Shown: positions 32,174-39,109 of the stretch, piece by piece
Layout: the number at the start of each line of letters is the position of its first letter
Position numbering within the stretch: position 1 is the stretch's first letter
DNA from: an uncultured Synergistales bacterium
Lineage (GTDB): Bacteria > Synergistota > Synergistia > Synergistales > Aminobacteriaceae
Assembly (NCBI GenBank): GCA_905233645.1
Contig: CAJODZ010000002.1
Location: 2,665 to 41,773 of the forward strand
Direction: 5' to 3'
Length of the DNA: 39,109 nucleotides
Notes under the pieces: model-generated
The model's input: only the letters and a program-made list of their open reading frames with translations
Told to the model about the DNA's origin: nothing
Database searches by the model: none
Program-made: the position numbers and the translations under genes

Positions 32174-32474
32174 GCACAAAGGCGAGACGTTATTAGAATT
32201 TTTAATTGCGTCTGTAATTTTTGCGGTAGTTCTTGTGATAAGTGTTGAATTTGTTGTCTCGAAAGTTCAAATACTCTCGTTCTTTAAACGTAATGATGAT
32301 TATACTTTCAACGCGAACAGCCTTTTAAATTATATCGACGCTGAACACAAACAACAGGCCGCCGAATTTTTATTAAAAAATCACATAGACGATATCGAAT
32401 TTAAACGGGAGAATAATTTTATAAAAGTGTTTTTGAAAAACGGCGGAGTTTTAGAATTTGAAATTGCGAAATAA
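32145..32474 (+). CDS. Pseudopilin-like protein with prepilin N-terminus
   Basis: This is a small protein with a type IV prepilin start. A short basic leader KNKHKG is followed by ETLLEFLIASVIFAVVLVIS, with Glu at position +5 after the Gly cleavage site, as in pilins and type II secretion pseudopilins. The remainder is a small soluble domain. GGAGGTGAG at 32132-32140 suggests start TTG 32145 (109 residues) rather than ATG 32127. It overlaps prmC by 29 bases. No pilus assembly genes are in the window, so its partners are unknown. Confidence 0.65.
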   Translation: MLRTIFLKNKHKGETLLEFLIASVIFAVVLVISVEFVVSKVQILSFFKRNDDYTFNANSLLNYIDAEHKQQAAEFLLKNHIDDIEFKRENNFIKVFLKNGGVLEFEIAK

Positions 32475-32622
32475 TTAGCGTCCTTTCAAAAATTATATTC
32501 TGTCAAATTTCATAGGAGCTGGACGAATTATTTTGTTATAATTCCAATGATTTATTTGATATTTAGAATTGGCCACTGTTTTGCAGTTGTGTACGAGAAT
32601 TTTTTAGAGGGGGAATTTTTTT

Positions 32623-33108
32623 ATGCTCGATTCGTCGTTTTACACTAAGGCTGACGAAATACTGAGCAAACATCCCGCACAGGAACGCTCGCTAATCCCG
32701 ATTTTGCACGAAATCCAGGAAAGTTATAATTATGTCCCTGTCGAGTTGTTGCCGTATATCGCTAAACATATAGGTATTTCCGAAACAAAAGCTTATAGCG
32801 TCGCTAGTTTTTATGAGAGATTTTCATTCGAGCCTAAAGGCAAATATATTATTCGCGTTTGCGATGGTACTGCCTGCCATGTTAGACAGTCATTGCCCGT
32901 TCTTGAACGTTTACGCGCTGAATTAAATTTATCAGACAAGAAGCACACAACAGACGATATGTTATTCACCGTTGAGACTGTATCGTGTTTAGGCGCGTGT
33001 AGTCTTGCTCCGGCTCTTATGGTAAATGACCATGTTCACCCCGCTATGACTCCTGATAAGGCTACAAAATTATTGCAAGACCTGAGAGAGGAGGAGGCTA
33101 AATCATGA
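32623..33108 (+). CDS. hydC: Bifurcating [FeFe]-hydrogenase subunit HydC (NuoE-like)
   Basis: It is the 24 kDa-type thioredoxin-like [2Fe-2S] subunit of the NADH/ferredoxin-linked hydrogenase. Cluster cysteines are visible in VCDGTACHVRQS and VSCLGACSLAPALM. The 161 residues are usual. GAGGGGG about 10 bases upstream fixes the ATG. The stop overlaps hydB by 4 bases (ATGA). A 148-base gap lies before it, with a TATAAT-like element near 32535. Confidence 0.93.
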   Translation: MLDSSFYTKADEILSKHPAQERSLIPILHEIQESYNYVPVELLPYIAKHIGISETKAYSVASFYERFSFEPKGKYIIRVCDGTACHVRQSLPVLERLRAELNLSDKKHTTDDMLFTVETVSCLGACSLAPALMVNDHVHPAMTPDKATKLLQDLREEEAKS

Positions 33109-35003
33109 GTTCAAGAAGAGTTCGCAGCCACCAAGAATTAAATACTTTGCGTGAAAATTTTGAAAACACGATTAAAGCTGAACCCGTTAGAATTTTGGTT
33201 TGCGCCGGTACTGGTTGTCAAGCTAGCGGCTCGCTCAAAGTTTGGGAGAAGATGTCGGAGCTTGCAAAAAATACAAGTGTTCAAGTTGAATTTGCTCCTG
33301 AAATCGCTCACGGTGAAAATTTTGAACACCCTGCTGTACATAAGAGCGGCTGTTTAGGTTTTTGCGAACAAGGCCCGTTAGTCAGGATTGAGCCTTTAGG
33401 AGTTTTATATACAAAAGTTACGCCCGATGATTGCGGAGAGATTTTTGAGACGACCGTCAAGAATAAAGAAGTCGTTCACAGATTGTTATATAAAAATAAA
33501 ATCACTGGTGAAGAATGTTTTAATCAATCAGAAATTCCATTTTATAAAGGTCAAACACGCGTCGTTTTGAAGACTTGCGGAACGATTGACCCTGAATCCG
33601 TTGAAGAGGCTATCTCAGTCGGAACGTATCAGGCACTTGCGAAAGCTCTTTTCACGATGAAGCCCGAAGATGTTATTCAAACCGTTCTCGACAGCAAATT
33701 GCGTGGTAGAGGCGGCGGCGGTTTTGTAGCTGGTAAAAAATGGCAACAGGTCGCAGCTCAACCCGAAAAAACACGTTATATAGTTTGTAACGGAGACGAA
33801 GGAGACCCGGGCGCGTTCATGGATTGTTCAATTATGGAAGGCGACCCGCATAGAATGATTGAAGGCATGATTATCGCGGCTTATGCAGTTGGAGCGCAAG
33901 AGGGTTATATTTACGTTCGTGCGGAATATCCTTTAGCCGTTAAGAGATTGACATTAGCTATCAAGCAAGCGACCGAATTTGGCTTACTTGGCGATAATAT
34001 TATGGGTTCAGGCTTTAATTTCCATTTGCATATAAATCGCGGAGCGGGAGCTTTTGTTTGCGGTGAGGGCAGTGCTTTAACAGCGTCAATCGAAGGTAAA
34101 CGCGGTATGCCGAGAGTTAAGCCACCTCGTACAGTTGAACAGGGATTATTCGCAAAGCCGACCGTATTAAATAACGTCGAGACTTATGCTAACGTTCCTC
34201 AAATTATTTTATCCGGCGCTGATTGGTACAAGAGCATTGGTACGCCCGACAGTCCAGGAACTAAGACATTTGCATTAACAGGCGCAGTCCGTAATACCGG
34301 ATTAGTTGAAGTTCCGTTCGGAATTACTCCGCGCGAAATTATTTTTAACATTGGCGGCGGCATTAGAGGCGATAAAAAATTCAAAGCTGTACAAATCGGA
34401 GGGCCTTCCGGCGGTTGTTTAACAGAGGAACAATTAGATGAGCCGTTAGATTTCGATAGCGTTAAAAGATTAGGCGTTATCGTTGGTTCTGGCGGACTTG
34501 TTGTTATGGACGAAGACACTTGTATGGTTGAGGTTGCACGCTTCTTTATGGACTTCACACATCGTGAGAGCTGCGGAAAATGTGTCCCGTGCCGTGAAGG
34601 TACGTTAAGAATGCTTGAGATACTCGAACGCATTGTTGCCGGTCAAGGTGAAGAAGACGACATTAACAAGTTACGCACGCTTGCTGATTTAATAATTCAT
34701 ACAGCGTTATGCGGTCTTGGTAAGAGTGCGCCTTTGCCTGTCATCAGCACGTTAAACGCTTTCCCAGAAGAATACGAAGCTCACATTAAAGATAAAAAGT
34801 GTCCTGCTCATGTTTGCCAAAAATTAAAGCAGTACATTATTAACCCTGAGTTATGCAAATCGTGTTCAAAATGCGCGCGCGGTTGTCCTGTTCAAGCTAT
34901 CAGCGGTCAGCCTAAAGTTCCGTATGAAATTGACCAGACTAAATGTATTAAATGCGGAGCTTGTATTTCTGCGTGTCCGTTCAAGGCTATTTATGTCGCT
35001 TAA
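33105..35003 (+). CDS. hydB: Bifurcating [FeFe]-hydrogenase subunit HydB (NuoF-like)
   Basis: HydB is the flavin and NAD(H)-binding subunit. Residues of about 30-125 form a thioredoxin-like [2Fe-2S] domain (CAGTGCQASG ... GCLGFCEQGP). The NuoF core follows, with FMN/NADH loops LRGRGGGGFVAGKKW and CNGDEGDPGAFMD, and the [4Fe-4S] motif ESCGKCVPCREGT. The C-terminus carries two ferredoxin-type [4Fe-4S] motifs (CKSCSKCARGCP and CIKCGACISACP). This domain set and the 632-residue length match HydB of trimeric bifurcating hydrogenases, which oxidise NADH and reduced ferredoxin together to make H2. It overlaps hydC by 4 bases. Confidence 0.95.
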   Translation: MSSRRVRSHQELNTLRENFENTIKAEPVRILVCAGTGCQASGSLKVWEKMSELAKNTSVQVEFAPEIAHGENFEHPAVHKSGCLGFCEQGPLVRIEPLGVLYTKVTPDDCGEIFETTVKNKEVVHRLLYKNKITGEECFNQSEIPFYKGQTRVVLKTCGTIDPESVEEAISVGTYQALAKALFTMKPEDVIQTVLDSKLRGRGGGGFVAGKKWQQVAAQPEKTRYIVCNGDEGDPGAFMDCSIMEGDPHRMIEGMIIAAYAVGAQEGYIYVRAEYPLAVKRLTLAIKQATEFGLLGDNIMGSGFNFHLHINRGAGAFVCGEGSALTASIEGKRGMPRVKPPRTVEQGLFAKPTVLNNVETYANVPQIILSGADWYKSIGTPDSPGTKTFALTGAVRNTGLVEVPFGITPREIIFNIGGGIRGDKKFKAVQIGGPSGGCLTEEQLDEPLDFDSVKRLGVIVGSGGLVVMDEDTCMVEVARFFMDFTHRESCGKCVPCREGTLRMLEILERIVAGQGEEDDINKLRTLADLIIHTALCGLGKSAPLPVISTLNAFPEEYEAHIKDKKCPAHVCQKLKQYIINPELCKSCSKCARGCPVQAISGQPKVPYEIDQTKCIKCGACISACPFKAIYVA

Positions 35004-35026
35004 ATTCGCAGGAGGTGTGTAAAAAT

Positions 35027-36715
35027 ATGGGTACTATGAAAATCGACGGCTATCCTGTTGAATTTACAGACGAGCCGAATATTTTATCAGTTATACGTAA
35101 AGCCGGAATAGATTTACCGACGCTGTGCTATCATTCCGAACTTTCAATTTATGGCGCATGCCGTTTATGCAACGTTGAAGACGAAAAAGGCCGAATGTTC
35201 GCGTCATGTTCAGAGAGGCCAAGAGACGGAATGAGCATTAAAACCAGTACGCCGCGTTTAGTTCGTTACCGCCGTATGTTAATCGAGTTAATGTTGGCTT
35301 CACATCATAGAGATTGCACGACTTGTGTTAAGAACGGCGATTGCGAATTACAGAATTTAGCGCACAGATTAGGCGTTAATTCCGTTCCTTGGGGATATCG
35401 TCAGCCGAAACATAAAAAAGATTTCAGCTCGCCATCAATCGTTAGAGACCCCGACAAATGCATTTTGTGCGGCGATTGCGTTCGTGTTTGTGATGATATT
35501 CAGGGCATTAACGCTATTGATTTTGCAAATCGTGGTACTGAAGCTATGGTCATTCCGGCATTTAATAAGAGCATTGCCGATACAGATTGTGTAAACTGCG
35601 GTCAATGCCGTGTTGTCTGTCCTACTGGTGCGATTAGCATTAACACAAATATTAGACCTGTTTGGGAAGCATTAGCCGACCCGAATATTAAAGTCTTTGC
35701 ACAAGTTGCTCCGGCTGTTCGTGTTGCTGCTGGTCAAGCTTTTGGCGGCCCGAAGGGTGAAAACGTTATGGGCAAAATTGTCGCGGCGTTACATCGTTTA
35801 GGATTTGACGAAGTTTACGATACGACTTTTGGCGCGGACATGACGATTTTAGAAGAGAGCAAGGAATTTTTAGAAGTTTATAAAAAAGGCGGCCCCTTCC
35901 CGTTGTTAACTTCATGTTGTCCGGCGTGGGTTAAATTCTGTGAAAACCGTTGGCCTGAATTTGTCCCGAATATCTCAACAAGCTATTCACCAATCCAAAT
36001 GTTAGGCTCAATCGCACGCGAATATTATGCTGACCCGGCACACAACGAAGGCAAAAAGATTTTGTCGGTCGGAATTATGCCTTGTACTGCTAAGAAAGCC
36101 GAAATTTTACGTGAAGATTTAAAACGTGACGGCAAGCAAAATATTGATTACGTCTTAACAACCGAAGAGATGATTACAATGATTAAGCGCGCCGGAATTG
36201 ATTTTAATGAACTTGAAAGTGAAGCTGCTGATATGCCGTTCGGAATGGGTTCAGGCGGCGGCGTTATTTTCGGAAATTCGGGCGGTGTTATGGAGGCTGC
36301 ATTACGTACGCTTTGCGAAGGCTCTGAACGTTTAGAAATTGAGAAATTGCGTCAAAGCGGAGTAAGAGGGCCAGGAGCGTTGCGTGAGTTCGTATTTAAT
36401 TACAAAGGCAACGAGATTAAAGCGGCTGTCGTTAGCGGACTTGCTGAGGCGAATGCTTTATTACAACGTATTCATAACGGCGAAAGTTTTTATCATTTTG
36501 TTGAAGTTATGGCTTGCCGCAGAGGTTGTATCATGGGTGGCGGTCAACCTGCTCACGGAGGATATAAGACTAAAGAGGCGCGTAAACACGGACTTTATGA
36601 ATCTGATGTTAATACGCAAATTAAGAAATCCAACGAGAACCCGACGGCCTTAGCGATTTATGACACGTTAATTAAAGGCCGCGAACACGAATTATTACAC
36701 AGTCATAAACATTAG
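35027..36715 (+). CDS. hydA: [FeFe]-hydrogenase catalytic subunit HydA
   Basis: HydA makes or uses H2 at the H-cluster. The N-terminal [2Fe-2S] domain shows CYHSELSIYGACRLC. The His-Cys3 motif follows as HHRDCTTCVKNGDCELQ, then two [4Fe-4S] sites (CILCGDCVRVCD and CVNCGQCRVVCP). The three H-cluster motifs are TSCCPAW, MPCTAKKAE and MACRRGCIMGGGQP. A longer frame opens at 34952 inside hydB, but AGGAGGTG near 35010 fixes ATG 35027, giving 562 residues. It lacks the extra C-terminal [2Fe-2S] extension of the Thermotoga-type HydA. The hydEFG maturases are not in the window. Confidence 0.96.
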   Translation: MGTMKIDGYPVEFTDEPNILSVIRKAGIDLPTLCYHSELSIYGACRLCNVEDEKGRMFASCSERPRDGMSIKTSTPRLVRYRRMLIELMLASHHRDCTTCVKNGDCELQNLAHRLGVNSVPWGYRQPKHKKDFSSPSIVRDPDKCILCGDCVRVCDDIQGINAIDFANRGTEAMVIPAFNKSIADTDCVNCGQCRVVCPTGAISINTNIRPVWEALADPNIKVFAQVAPAVRVAAGQAFGGPKGENVMGKIVAALHRLGFDEVYDTTFGADMTILEESKEFLEVYKKGGPFPLLTSCCPAWVKFCENRWPEFVPNISTSYSPIQMLGSIAREYYADPAHNEGKKILSVGIMPCTAKKAEILREDLKRDGKQNIDYVLTTEEMITMIKRAGIDFNELESEAADMPFGMGSGGGVIFGNSGGVMEAALRTLCEGSERLEIEKLRQSGVRGPGALREFVFNYKGNEIKAAVVSGLAEANALLQRIHNGESFYHFVEVMACRRGCIMGGGQPAHGGYKTKEARKHGLYESDVNTQIKKSNENPTALAIYDTLIKGREHELLHSHKH

Positions 36716-36738
36716 GATTTTTGAAATTTAATAATAAA

Positions 36739-36784
36739 GCAGCTCTCTTGATTAAAAATTTTTCAGGGGAGCTGTATATTTTTT
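36739..36784 (+). terminator. Terminator of the hydrogenase operon
   Basis: CAGCTCTC pairs with GGGGAGCTG, with one G-U pair, across a T/A-rich loop, and TATATTTTTT follows. The remaining gap to 37017 holds only the dispersed repeat copy C. Confidence 0.75.
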
Positions 36785-36845
36785 AGTTCAAATTCTTTTA
36801 AAGCTAACTCATCAAAAAATATCATTCAAAATTTTTCACACGCCT

Positions 36846-36978
36846 AAAAAAATTTAACACTTTGTTTCAAAATCGACATGCCTAAAAATTATGCGGCTGT
36901 TAAATTTTAAAAAGATTTTTTGTAGTGGTAAACGTAGTTGCAAAAAATGACAGCCCCTCTCAATTTAAAAGGGACTGT
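36846..36978 (-). repeat. Dispersed intergenic repeat, copy C (inverted)
   Basis: Read on the minus strand it starts with the hairpin ACAGTCCCTTTT / GAGGGGCTGT (36950-36978), then a T run. The core GCAACTACGTTTACCACTAC and the tail AACAAAGTGTTAAATTTTTT follow. The hairpin doubles as the htrA terminator. It has the same architecture as copy A, where the hairpin ends ychF. Confidence 0.75.
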
Positions 36979-37017
36979 TTGAAAATTAAATTTAATTATA
37001 ACGCTTACTATAAAAAA

Positions 37018-38463
37018 TTATTCGCGGTCAAGTTTTAACCAGATTAAACCGCCGTCGCGTTCGATTTGTAAAATTATGAGCTTGTCTGTTTTCTTGATTG
37101 CGCTGTCTAAATCAGAAAGCTTTTTAATTTCGTGGCCGTTGACTTCCTGTAAAATGTCGCCTTCTTTTACGCCGTTCACATATGCAGAAGAGCCGGCCTC
37201 AATTCCAGTTACAACAAGTCCCGTAGCTTCTGAATTTAATTTATATTGTCTGCGTAATAAACTCGTTATTTCTGAAATTCCAGTTATGCCGAAATCTTTT
37301 AACGCGCTTTCAACTTTATTCGTATCATTTTTCGCGCTCTTGCCTTTGTTGTCCGTCGAGCCTGGGCGTTCATCAAGCACAACCGTAAAATCTAAACGTT
37401 GAGTTTTTCTGATTACCTGTAACGTGATTTTTGCGTTTGGAGCTAATGCGCTTACGTGTTGAGTAAACCATGAAGCGTCTTTAACATTTTCGCCGTTAAG
37501 TTGAATAATGATATCGCCTTTGCGCAAACCTGAACGTTGAGCCGGTGTGTCGCTGATGACTTCTGAAATAATTACGCCGCCGCTGTTTGTAACACCGTAA
37601 ACACGTCCAACGTCGGGGTCTAAGTCCATAATTGATACACCAAGCCAACCGCGTTTAACATGACCGAACGAGACTAATTCTTCCATTACGCGGCCTTTAG
37701 CTTTGTTAATAGGAATTGCAAAACCTAAGCCCTGCGCATAAGGAATAATCGCCGTGTTAATTCCGATTACTTTGCCGTTCATATCAAGCAACGGGCCGCC
37801 GGAATTTCCAGGATTTATCGCCGCGTCAGTCTGTAAAAAATCATCGTAGCTTAAATCTTGAGCGCGGATACTTCTATTTTTAGCAGAAATAATTCCAGCC
37901 GTTACAGTATGTTCAAAGCCGTGAGGATTTCCGATAGCGATTACCCATTCACCGACCTCAACAGCATCAGAGTCCCCAAGTTCGAGCACCGGTAAATTCT
38001 CTTCAGCATCGATTTTGATAATTGCAATATCATAAGTGGGGTCATTACCTAAGACACGAGCCGGATATGTTTTTTTAGAGCCGTCGGCAAGCAATACAGA
38101 CACCGTGATTTTATCTACACCGTCAACAACGTGATTGTTAGTTAAAATTTTCCCGTCCTTAGTTACGATAAAACCAGAGCCGCGCCCTTTCATAGGGACT
38201 GAACGGGTAAAATTCTTGAATGCGTCGCCAAAAAACTGTTTAAAAATAGGGTCGTCATCAAACGGGAAACCAACGCTTGAACGTTTAGCAACCGTTTCAA
38301 CGTCGATATTAACAACAGCGGTTGAAGCTTGCTTAACAATCGGAACAATCGGATTATTTTGGCTCGTAAATGCAGCGTAAGCACTGGAAGACACAGCACA
38401 CGAAGCCGAAATAATTAACGCCGTTAAAATGAGTACGAACGTAGATTTTTTAAAACTTTTCAA
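37018..38463 (-). CDS. htrA: Periplasmic serine protease, DegP/HtrA family
   Basis: This protease and chaperone handles misfolded envelope proteins. It has a signal peptide (KSFKKSTFVLILTALIISAS ending near AYAA), then the trypsin-like domain with His (TNNHVVDG), Asp (PTYDIAIIKI) and Ser (PGNSGGPLL) at about 111, 145 and 221. Two PDZ domains follow (about 270-350 and 395-475). The frame opens at GTG 38475, but that GTG is part of the GGAGGTG ribosome site, so TTG 38463 is more likely, giving 481 residues. It is monocistronic and ends at the hairpin of repeat C. Confidence 0.93.
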   Translation of the reverse strand: MKSFKKSTFVLILTALIISASCAVSSSAYAAFTSQNNPIVPIVKQASTAVVNIDVETVAKRSSVGFPFDDDPIFKQFFGDAFKNFTRSVPMKGRGSGFIVTKDGKILTNNHVVDGVDKITVSVLLADGSKKTYPARVLGNDPTYDIAIIKIDAEENLPVLELGDSDAVEVGEWVIAIGNPHGFEHTVTAGIISAKNRSIRAQDLSYDDFLQTDAAINPGNSGGPLLDMNGKVIGINTAIIPYAQGLGFAIPINKAKGRVMEELVSFGHVKRGWLGVSIMDLDPDVGRVYGVTNSGGVIISEVISDTPAQRSGLRKGDIIIQLNGENVKDASWFTQHVSALAPNAKITLQVIRKTQRLDFTVVLDERPGSTDNKGKSAKNDTNKVESALKDFGITGISEITSLLRRQYKLNSEATGLVVTGIEAGSSAYVNGVKEGDILQEVNGHEIKKLSDLDSAIKKTDKLIILQIERDGGLIWLKLDRE

Positions 38464-38607
38464 ATCGAAATACACCTCCGAAATTTTTAAAACTTTATTA
38501 TTTTATAAAAAATTTGTGAACAAAATAAGATTATTTCTATGTATATTAAGTTATAATTTTCGCATGATTATTTAAAATTTTGAGCGGAAAACTTAAATAT
38601 CCGCAGA

Positions 38608-38687
38608 AAGGAGTATTGACAATGTACCAGGCGAAGCCTGAGAATATCGCACAGCACAGCACAGCACAAGCCATAATTACGCTCTAA
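38608..38687 (+). promoter_or_regulatory. Repeat-bearing Met-Tyr-Gln leader, second GT11 gene
   Basis: AGAAAGGAGTATTGACAATG gives a strong ribosome site for ATG 38622. The 21-codon frame begins like the leader at 15619 (MYQAKPENIAQHSTAQ) and stops at TAA 38685-38687. Shifting by one repeat unit opens a longer frame (SHNYALNLFKN...) that ends at 38758, overlapping the start of the next gene but in a different frame. The GT11 gene itself has its own ribosome site and ATG, so this leader may act by coupling or be a remnant from another transferase gene. Confidence 0.6.
38649..38668 (+). repeat. Pentanucleotide tandem repeat (GCACA x4)
   Basis: Four perfect GCACA units lie within the leader frame, the same unit and context as 15646-15669, about 23 kb away. 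Confidence 0.85.
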
Positions 38688-38751
38688 ATCTTTTCAAAAA
38701 TTATTTAATTTTTTATAACCGTGATTTATTCGCTCAGAGGTGCGTTGGGTC

Positions 38752-39012
38752 ATGGTAATAGCTGGCATTAGCGGTGGCATGGGAAATCAAATGTTAATAT
38801 ATGCGGCTGGTCTTGCTTTAGCTAAAAGGCTAAACACCGAACTATTTTTAGACACATCTCGCTTTTTAAAAAACGGTGAATTTAGCGATAGCATGAACCG
38901 TTTTAACAGGACTTACTGTTTAGATTGTTTTCCTAATATTACGGAACGTGAATTTTTATTTGCAAATTATAAAAAAGCTCCATTCTGGTTAAGATTAAAT
39001 ATATTTGTTCAT
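38752..39012 (+). pseudogene. GT11 fucosyltransferase-like gene, interrupted by an IS end
   Basis: The frame starts at ATG 38752 behind GAGGTG and aligns well with the GT11 protein at 3876 (GMGNQMLIYAAGLALAKRLNTE ... against GMGNQMFMYAAGLATAQRLNTE; also YCLDCFPNITERE). Similarity runs to about residue 87 (FVH, 39004-39012) and then stops at the junction with an IS200/IS605-type end. The donor motif HxRRGD has not yet been reached, so the gene as read is cut to its N-terminal third. The rest may lie beyond the element outside the window. Confidence 0.72.
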
Positions 39013-39013
39013 C

Positions 39014-39109
39014 TTGACGTACTCCCCACGACTAAAGTCGGGGGATTCTGGTATCAACGAACCTTGCACCCTTGCGAGTGTCTTACAGATTCTCCTCCGA
39101 ATGGTCGAC
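39014..39109 (-). mobile_element. End of an IS200/IS605-type element with omega-RNA-like 3' scaffold
   Basis: Read on the minus strand it contains GAATCCCCCGACT, a TT turn, AGTCGTGGGGAG and GTACGTCAA. This is the hairpin and end sequence typical of the right end of IS200/IS605 elements carrying tnpB, where it forms the 3' part of the guide RNA. A second small hairpin (ACACTCGCAAGGGTGC) lies further inside. The body and any tnpB/tnpA genes are outside the window. The GT11 frame stops matching exactly here. Confidence 0.7.

Noticed and set aside
34199-34633. Minus-strand open frame of 144 codons opposite hydB
   Set aside because: It lies wholly within the conserved NuoF core of hydB and shows no protein family features.
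37076-38380. Plus-strand open frames opposite htrA
   Set aside because: The minus-strand HtrA protease with catalytic triad and PDZ domains explains the region; the plus frames lack start signals.
1-39109. tRNA or rRNA genes
   Set aside because: No cloverleaf with a GTTCGA-type T loop in the right context, and no rRNA-like stretch, was seen by eye; a covariance scan was not possible.

Overview
The window is AT-rich bacterial chromosome that reads as a motile, strictly anaerobic bacterium. Supporting genes are a flagellar operon with a FliY-type switch, an electron-bifurcating type [FeFe]-hydrogenase set (hydC-hydB-hydA), rubrerythrin, thyX instead of thyA, a nifS/nifU Fe-S pair under an IscR-like regulator, and the DXP isoprenoid enzyme Dxs. 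An HtrA protease with a signal peptide and an L,D-transpeptidase act at the envelope. The gene set and the flbD-motAB-fliLMYN-cheY-fliOPQR order fit a gut-type Synergistota or a relative. No rRNA or tRNA is present to confirm this, so the taxonomy is inference.

Layout. 1-3652: CPA1 antiporter, L,D-transpeptidase and the YchF ATPase. 3697-4814: a dispersed repeat and a lone GT11 fucosyltransferase-like gene. 4833-8083 (minus): dxs and an unrecognised, possibly GAF-like protein. 8224-15524: the flagellar/chemotaxis operon, which stops after fliR. 15619-16814: a lone polysaccharide pyruvyl transferase-like gene. 16989-20309 (minus): iron alcohol dehydrogenase, cupin, TylF-type methyltransferase and a DUF554 membrane protein. 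20328-23413 (minus): an Rpn-type nuclease with a separate copy of its C-terminal domain, an aminotransferase and gpmA. 23625-25322: rubrerythrin and a lone GT8 glycosyltransferase. 25743-32474: iscR-nifS-nifU, rpsO-rpmE, thyX-yqhQ-prfA-prmC and a pseudopilin-like ORF. 32623-36715: the hydrogenase operon. 37018-38463 (minus): htrA. 38622-39109: a second GT11 gene interrupted by the end of an IS200/IS605-type element that runs out of the window.

The most unusual feature is a scattered set of single surface-sugar genes (GT11, pyruvyl transferase, GT8, GT11), each placed between housekeeping operons behind a related short 5' leader. The leader has a GGAG-type ribosome site, a TTGACA-like string just before the ATG, and usually a start reading Met-Tyr-Gln. 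Three of the four leaders contain short tandem repeats with a unit length not divisible by three (GCACA x4.8, GCACA x4 and a 7-mer x2.7). In the pyruvyl transferase gene the leader is out of frame with the enzyme and loss of one repeat would fuse them. In the GT8 gene the frames are joined. This looks like a dispersed, phase-variable glycan system.

Other points of interest are a ~100-130 bp dispersed intergenic repeat in three copies; the Rpn gene followed by a coupled stand-alone copy of its C-terminal domain, reminiscent of the intragenic Rpn antitoxins; a promoter-to-terminator leader ahead of the methyltransferase gene; a terminator-like hairpin inside the first codons of prmC; and a likely non-AUG start for fliO.
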